In this document: positions 45,401 through 64,000 of the stretch, in pieces
Layout: each line of letters opens with the position of its first letter
Numbering within the stretch: position 1 is the stretch's first letter
Assembly: GCA_037389465.1 (NCBI GenBank)
Contig: JAZARR010000175.1
Span: 2,046,001-2,110,000, forward strand
DNA: 64,000 nucleotides
From: Baylisascaris procyonis
Taxonomy: Eukaryota; Nematoda; Chromadorea; Rhabditida; Ascarididae
Reading direction: 5' to 3'
Position numbers and translations under genes: made by a program
The notes under the pieces: generated by a model
The model's database searches: none
The model's input: the letters and a program-made list of their open reading frames with translations, nothing else
Told to the model about the DNA's origin: nothing

Positions 45401-48400
45401 CATAGGAGTAGTGCAATTGTATTGCACTTGAATAAGTGCAATGAATGTGCACATGCAATTGCGTTTGTGCTTTTCAATGAGAACACAATTAACGTTGCTG
45501 TGTAGATGTCGTAGCCTGGCACCGAATTGTGCATTTTAGCTATTCTCGTAAAAGAAACTTTCATCGATGTTTTTTTTGCTTTTGTGCAACATTTTTTTTG
45601 CTCTGATGTATTTCAAAATTGCACTCGAAACTACTCTTGATTTCAATTAGAAGAATATTGTTGAAAATATTTGCAACGTAAAACTTAAAAATTTTGAATA
45701 ACAATTGAAATAAACTCATGTCAATGCAAATTAATTTAATATTGACTTGGTGGGGCAATATTATTATTGGTTTGGGGGTGGAGAAAAATTCACAAACAAT
45801 TAAATTATGAAGAAGTGATAAGAGCAGAAAAAATACTTGGCATGTGAAATGAAGCGGAAAATATGGTAACGGATGAAAGAACACCATAAATGCGAAAGAG
45901 AGTGAAACCGATGAATGAAAAAAATATTCGACCGTTCACATGGTACATCAAGCGGTATGCAAATTAAGTGTTAAAGTTGTAAAAAAAAAGCAAAAATAAA
46001 ACAGAAATAGCGAATGATTTCTGAAAGTTGCTTTTAAAATAGTTTTTGTAATTTATTCCATAGCTTTTTCATCAATTATAACAATATAATTGAGAGAGAA
46101 TATCGTTTCTTAGCCCAATTTCGATTCCAACCCATTCACTTTCATTGTTCCATTTCATGAATATTACGGTACAATTGCTTCACTAGATGTTATATTCAAC
46201 TATTTGCTTTTGATTTCTATCTCTCAACTCGAGTTATTTCAAGAAGCTATTTCGACGATGAAACAATGAAACGGAAATCAAAAAGTTTTATGTTGCTTAG
46301 GCTTCAAGCTCGGCAAAATATCACTCAATATGTTTCTGCTATTTTGGACTATTCAACATTTGCGATTCACAGTTGCCGTAGCGTTAGTACCGCACTTATC
46401 GATCCCATTAGTGAAATGCAGTTTTCATGGGGGATTTTAGATGCCGAAATGCAACTTGAATATTTCACATTTCCAAACCTTTTTTTTTTCTCTTTGATAA
46501 GTATACCGTGAGCAAATTAGTTGAATTTAAATATCTCGATAGTCCAAATGCATTGCGAAATGTATTTCAATTTTTTCAACAGTTTTTCACATATTTTTTT
46601 TTTTTCAATGAAAGGGAAGAAAAGATTGAAAGCAATTTTATTTTGGTTTCCTCATTGATGAACAATTTGAAAAAGGATTTTTATTAGCAAGATTATGATT
46701 AAAAAGAGATGCGTATCGCTTAAAATTGCTAATCTAGAGGTATTGAAGGCTTTAGAGCATATAGGATCGAAGAACAGACAAGCATATTTTAGCATAGAAA
46801 AGCGCTATTTATAAATGTTTAGCTAAAATGTTTTCCTTTCACAAGTTTATAGATGTTAGCATAATTGATAACGTTATCAGTGGTAATCAGTGCATCGTTG
46901 TGCTTTAAAAATATTATCTCTTGTCTATAGAAAATTATTCTAGTATGAATCATTGTGATGTTTGTTCTTTGCTCCTCTATTGAATGTTGGTAATCGATTG
47001 TTTTATACATTTTTTCCCTATCTTCAAAAAATTTGATCATTTTTTTTTATTAGAGCCAACTTTCAATTTGTACTCTCCAATAAAGTTAGATCGGTCATAA
47101 TGTTTACAATTTTAAGGGTGGATTGAATTTTCCTGTGGTATCAATTGGATTTCTAACATAAATGAGTGCTGCCGATTTTTATTTTAAATTATTATCCATA
47201 TTTCAAATTTTTTAGGTCACTGATTATAGCTTTTGATTTTTTTTTCAATTTATTTATTTTATAATTCACTCTTTTTCACATTTTTTTAATGCTTATTTGA
47301 ACCACTTTCACGCAAAAATCAATATGTTAGTTACTTATGCAATGCTATTATCTGCGCAATTTACAGAATAGCTTTATTTTTTCAAAAATTTTTTTAAAGA
47401 TAAATGATAGGTTTCTTTAGCGTTTACTCTATCACTTCATAGAGATATTGATGAAGATGAACTAAGTGCATATCAATTTATTGCAGTATGCCATTCCGAG
47501 ACGATGAAAATACTTTTTTTGTATGTTATGTTTCACAATTGCGCATGAATATCGTTAAAGGCGGATACAGTTTGATGTAAATATCCAAATTTCACCCTTA
47601 GAAGATTTGATATCAAAATTCATTGGAATGCGATTCTTACATATTGACTACTCATTTAGTAAAAAAAATTTACAATTATGAAATTATGTGTTATCAGCAA
47701 AAAATTACATCAAAAGCTTTTTTGTTACATTATTTGTTAACAATGATATCGTAATATGATTTTATTCATAGTTAACAACTTTCATTAAAGCTAATTATAG
47801 TGTTAAGCTTCAAGCAAAGCTTCGAATGAGAATTGATCTTACAATTCGTTGGTGCATTGTTCGTTGCTAATCATTTCTATAAAGCTGTCCGCTCTCGTTC
47901 ATTATCCCCTCCCTTCCTTCATCTGTCTTCACCTCCCACCCCTCACTTTATCTAGCCCCAAAACATCCTTTAAAAATGCTCTATTTCTTTACACAATGTT
48001 TGTTCAATTTGGATGGCTATGCAATGCACAACTAAAGTATGTTAGGCGTTTCCTTAGTGCGACGCTTAAGTATAAAGGTTAGAAACGTTGCAGATAACGC
48101 TTAGAAACCTTATTATACCGCCTTGTATGAATATCTCCTCAATTTTATGCATATCTTAACGTCCTGAACAATTAAAAAAAAACTCGTAAATCATCGATTT
48201 CTTAGTTCAAAATTTACATTAATTTTATATTTTATATTTTATTTCATTTCTATATAATCAATCAATATTTTCATCCGCAATCAATATTCTCATCTATTCA
48301 TTGCTACATTTAATGAAGCGAATAGAAAATGACAATCAAATGATCTTTTGTGATTTTTTAAAGTGCAAAAAGAAATAAAATATTTGCATTCATATCTTAT

Positions 48401-48745
48401 GGAAATTGGGCAATTGTCTTTTTTTTGGAAGAATTTTTTTTTTTGCGAATGTAACGTTTGAAAACTCTAATCGTGCTTTATTTGTGATAAAATTGAATTG
48501 ACGGAATAGCGAAACTGATAAGTATTTAATGCGTTTCACCTTAGATTGATATCACATTTGTTCTGCGCATAATAGGCGATTCTATTCGGGACTCTAATCG
48601 AGCGAGATGTTATGAATGCTCAAATATTTGCATCTCAGGACATTTGCGCCGTCATTGACTGTGTTGTTAGCTTTTTTTCCGACTTATGACCTATCCTATA
48701 GGAAAGCAATCACATCATATTCTATTGTGATTCGCATAAAAGGTG

Positions 48746-48861
<116 letters not shown>

Positions 48862-49267
48862 GTTTTCTTTTCAGGCAAAATTGTAGTATAAACGTTTCCA
48901 AATAGATCCATTAGGCGGATTTGGTGAGAAAATTGTTTGTGTTTTTTAGGAGTTTTCGCTCATATCGTTACTGACTTAGCCATAAGTACAGTTGATTGTT
49001 AAACTATTATTACTGATAAATGAGAAAATGCAAACGGCTTACCTGTATGCTTTCACATGCAAAACTTGTGCTGAAGATAACAGGGCTGAGCTTTCGTTTA
49101 ACGTATTTACTGCCACTATAAAATTTAGTTACGGAAATCTGTTTTTCGCATAAATTCGTCTTATACGATACAGCTGTTTACTTTGATCGTGAACCACTTG
49201 TCGCTGATAGGTTATAAAAAATTTTATGTAACATTAATCTACTTTATACTCAAATTTTTTTTTTTTC

Positions 49268-49408
49268 AGAGTGTGGAAAAAAATGTGGGGATGAAAAAAA
49301 GAGGCAAAGCAAAGGGAGATGAATAGAAAGAAGAGGAAGGGACGAGGATAGAGAAGAAGAAAAGATCGAGGAGGAAAAGGAAAAGCAAAAGAATTGGATG
49401 AAAAAAAT
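49268..49408. repeat. Polypurine tract, ~140 bp
   Basis: Plus strand is overwhelmingly A and G (GAAGAGGAAGGGACGAGGAT and similar), preceded directly by a T-run and CAG. No frame stays open, so it is not an exon. Confidence 0.85.
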
Positions 49409-50491
49409 ATAATTTATATATAAGCATTTTCGTTATTTCTCATTGATTGTGTTGAAAATCTTCGAATGTTGTGAACTACCCTTCGAAATGAATGCGAATC
49501 GCTTCGATTCGTTTCTAGACTCATTTCTAGACGGATAACAGTTGGCGTTCGACAATTATCTTACATCTCGTTGAAAGAATGCTCTCTTTATTACACAACC
49601 GCTGACATTTTTATTTGCTCTTTTTTTCCCTCTCAACTGTTGAGCATTTTTTTTAATATCTTTGACGCGTTCTTTTTTCTTTTCTGAGCTGTTTTTTTTT
49701 TGCAGTAAAACATCCGCACTAGTAAATCCTCGCAAAAACTCGTTTATTTACTATTTTTTAAATTGTTTCTTTTCATTTGCTTAGCTATATATAAACTCAT
49801 TCAATCACATCATTGCTCATGCTTAGCTATAAGAAAACGAAAAGATGCGAGAATAATGGACATTAATCAGAGGATGAACAAGTTTTATTAAATTTATACT
49901 TTTTAAGAATTACTTTTTATCGATTTTCTATCGAATTTCCGATTAATTTACGCGTTTCTTAAAAAAAACAAAGGTTATAGGCAAATGAGCGGCAGGAATT
50001 TCAATTTTGACAATATGAAACTATTTAGTGCATTATAATATAATTCAAATTTTCTAAACAACAGGGATGGATCCTTCAAAAGTGCAATAAAATCTGCTTG
50101 ATTCAACGTGCCTAACATTTAATTAAGAGTCAAGAAGTAATGCGCATATCAATACCAAATCATATCAATTTTAAAGTGAATCAATATTAAGAAGGGCGTT
50201 TATGCTAATGCAAAATACTTCAAAACTTAGCAAGTTTTGAATCAATCGAGTAGAAAATTGTAAGAAATATTGTTAGTCTTGAACTGTCTGTCACTCTGTC
50301 AGTAAGTCTACCTTAGGTAAAACAAACCATCGTTGGAATATTTTCATAGACGTTAAGCTTCTTTATTTAAAATGACTTAAATAATTTGCATCTAGCAAAT
50401 AATGCGTAATATTTATGAGTGTTATAGGTTCCCTCAAGAAAATGAATTTTTTCAAATTAGGATGGTAAAAATAAATATGAGAATTTTTTTG

Positions 50492-50493
<2 letters not shown>

Positions 50494-50554
<61 letters not shown>
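50494..50554. repeat. (TA)n microsatellite, ~60 bp
   Basis: Uninterrupted TA dinucleotides, the second such tract within 2 kb. Confidence 0.97.
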
Positions 50555-50558
<4 letters not shown>

Positions 50559-51143
50559 TAAGTCACTCTGTAGCACTATTGCTGAATAGAATAGGAAATA
50601 AGAAGCGAAATCATAGTCCTTCAAAAATTTTACTACACAATTAAATGCTATTAAGGTGGTCAATCGTTTATATTTTATTTGATATTTAAATGAATCTTAT
50701 ATCCAAGTAAATACGAATTGAATAAATGAGTGGATTGAATGAGTTGTTCGACTCCGGAGACATTAATTAATGATCGCATAAATATTCGCTTCCGAGTGAA
50801 TTTCATTCGTTCGCATAAAAATTTGCTTTTTGAGTTCGAATTTATGAGTTCAAACCCAGCGTTATCGTCTCTATGATTGCTTCAGAGTCAGACGTGTATG
50901 AGATAATACTGTTATGCTCATATAGTATAACGACATCAAATACTTCACATTTATTCCAGTCGATTTAATGCATATATCTCTGTTTTGCATTAAACAATCT
51001 ATTTGCGTATAAAACAAATAATATATTTTATACAGTAATAATAAGTCGAAAACATACAATAATCTTGCAAATATATAATAAATCGACAACGTTATACATA
51101 TGTACAATATTGGAATTAAGAAAGATTAACGCATTAGTGAGCG

Positions 51144-56303
<5,160 letters not shown>

Positions 56304-57631
56304 CGATATTATATGATCGATTGCAGCGCTATATTTTTGTTTCACATATGTGATGTTCGATATATTATAAAGCGAACTCTTTAATCCACATTCGCCGCTG
56401 TATTTTCGATTTTATATAGTTTGCGAAAATGACGTCATAATGGGAATGACTTAAAGTGATATATTGCGAAATCCTCATAAGCTTTGCCAACTTCTTAAAC
56501 CGTAAATTTGTGTTTGTTATCTATTTGTTATTATCTATTATCTCGTAAAAATCCCATATTAATTCCAAAAATTTAAAGCACCAATTCTTTGTTACTGTCT
56601 AACTATCTATCGCAGTTCGTGCAATTAACTTCACAATTCTCTGGCCACCATATCCATATATCAGCCCCTCACTCCTTCTCATTTCCGGCCTTCAACTGCA
56701 TAACGTAGCGTCATAGTCCCAAAGATCTCGCACCACAGCTCCAATACGAAAGACGTGGTGGGCGGCTGTATATGTTTAACAACTCACCCCCCCCCTCCGG
56801 GCCTCCTAAGAGCTGAATAAGCCCGAATTGAATTCAACTAAATAGTTGAATAATAAGCCTGAAAATTGTAAACAACCAATGACATGTTGCATAAAAATTT
56901 ATTAACGTAGGAACAAATAAATCAATGAGATGCTTGTGGAAAGAGGAAACGGTCTCACAAAGTTGGATGCATCAAAGTGGGACAAAATGTGAACGTGACA
57001 ACAATACAAATACCAATAACTAGATTACTACCCGCCAACCGGCTGGACACAACGATAATTTCACTGGAAATCAACTAGAGTCCCAAATCAAACTTGAAGC
57101 ACACATCTCAACGAAATGCACTTCGTAATAACAATGTTCAACAGCGAGTAAAGAACAATCAATTTCGATAAAACAATGCAAATCTAACAAAATCGATTAA
57201 AAAACGAAAGACTATGCATCTCCATTCTTCACCAACATCTTTTGCATAGTGTCCAAATACCGATATGAAGCACTTCATATCTACATTTAAGAATGTACCG
57301 TACCAATTTTTGAACTACCCCAACCTCTAGTCATATACTGAAACTACTACCATATGAAGCATGCCTTTTGAATAATGAAAGAAGGAATGAAGTAGTTTTA
57401 AAAAGTTCCCCTCCGACCTTCCTCCCACTCCGCCACTCAATAAACACTTCGTGATATCTTCACATATACATGTATAGGCACTCAGAAGATGAATTCACAA
57501 AAGTGAACAGAACAAGAGCTGAGTTGGTGAGGAAAAAGACGCGCGTTTCTTTTTTAAACAAAACAACGAACCCCTTCGGGTTAAGGCTGAGCAACAGCGG
57601 TCGACATATGGCTGCCACAGACGACAACTGC
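56304..57631. other. Convergent intergenic region between kinase and HSP60
   Basis: Holds the 3' ends of both genes. AATAAA on the plus strand occurs at about 56917 and 57440; the minus-strand signal (TTTATT on plus) occurs at about 56897. A run of nine C lies at 56787-56795. No further gene is seen. Confidence 0.6.
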
Positions 57632-63502
<5,871 letters not shown>

Positions 63503-63594
63503 CTACAAGAATCCCTCCTCGTATATTTAAAAATTGTGGTCAACGAAGTGCTACGAATAAAAACATGCCGGATTAAGGTGAGGCGAATCCGAAA

Positions 63595-63659
63595 GTATCC
63601 CGTTGCGGGCTTTTACCACGAAGGATGAGCTTCATCCATAATTTAGAGTATCCCGCTGC
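63595..63659. promoter_or_regulatory. Paired GTATCCCG elements upstream of HSP60
   Basis: GTATCCCGTTGC (63595-63606) and GTATCCCGCTGC (63648-63659) lie about 115-180 bp upstream of the HSP60 start, with the palindrome GGATGA-GCT-TCATCC between them. Regulatory function is inferred from repetition and position; I see no convincing array of heat-shock elements (alternating GAA/TTC). Confidence 0.3.
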
Positions 63660-64000
63660 AACGACCAATTGTTTCTCATTAATGCTTCAGAGTGGCGCTT
63701 TTCGCCATTTCTTGCAAGTTGCATAAGAAATTTGCATAAAAACATATTTCCTATCACTACATTACACGTTTACCTGAACATAATTGAAATTCTAAAGAAT
63801 ATTTTGATAACGCTTCCTCGATTTGGGTTTTATTCCACCTTATGATATGAAAAAAATCAGTCACTACTATTAAGAATTAATTTTACTTGGAAACGGCAAA
63901 ATATTGGATTTCAATATTGACAGATCTTTTAGCCATCAAAACTTAAAAGCATTCAACATTTATTTGGTAATCTTCAAAGAGATTCAAGTGAAAGGAGAGT
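63660..64000. other. Upstream flank of HSP60
   Basis: AT-rich sequence to the window edge with no coding signal that I can support. Confidence 0.5.

Noticed and set aside
45561..45887. 108-codon minus-strand frame rich in Phe, Leu and Ile
   Set aside because: Composition is what AT-rich DNA gives by chance; no start context, splice sites or similarity.
49268..49408. Lys/Glu-rich exon after a TTTTTTCAG acceptor
   Set aside because: All three frames contain stops within or at the ends of the purine tract without a usable donor.

Overview
The window is nuclear DNA from a nematode. Most genes are split into many short exons, intron phases match exactly across almost every junction, and introns are AT-rich with no obvious branch point. 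Several start codons sit just after a splice-acceptor-like sequence, as expected for spliced-leader trans-splicing. The recognised proteins (a GT92/DUF23 glycosyltransferase, glutamate dehydrogenase, a KGB-type JNK with an Ser-Pro-Tyr activation site, mitochondrial HSP60) all have close nematode counterparts. I cannot name the species; nothing here ties it to a particular clade.

Layout. 347-6779 (+): a type II membrane glycosyltransferase of family GT92, ten exons. 6780-10867: no gene found, one diverged dispersed repeat. 10868-16760 (+): a five-exon gene for an unrecognised single-pass membrane protein with a Pro/Lys-rich middle and an acidic tail. 16761-19148: no gene, but a GC-richer ~390-bp block flanked by a 7-bp direct repeat. 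19149-25995 (+): glutamate dehydrogenase, complete, with one GC-AG intron and a possible short presequence exon. 25996-36604: sparse, with a possible minus-strand terminal exon (28341-28508) and a possible 78-residue single-exon membrane peptide (30490-30726). 36605-38829 (-): a three-exon gene for a helix-loop-helix protein without a recognisable basic region, resembling Id/extramacrochaetae. 38830-51143: about 12 kb without a convincing gene; it holds a GC-rich block upstream of the HLH gene, two adjacent near-perfect hairpins running into a tRNA-like sequence (40051-40203), microsatellites, pyrimidine tracts and a polypurine tract. 51144-56303 (+): a seven-exon JNK/KGB-like MAP kinase whose glycine-rich loop has lost its glycines. 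57632-63481 (-): mitochondrial HSP60, complete, eleven exons. The kinase and HSP60 genes converge with about 1.3 kb between them.

The genes do not form an operon or pathway: strands and spacing vary and the functions (Golgi glycosylation, nitrogen metabolism, stress kinase signalling, transcription control, mitochondrial folding) are unrelated apart from the stress theme shared by the KGB-type kinase and HSP60. Exon models were built by eye from reading frame, phase continuity and family similarity; the first and third exons of some genes are the weakest points and are marked as such.
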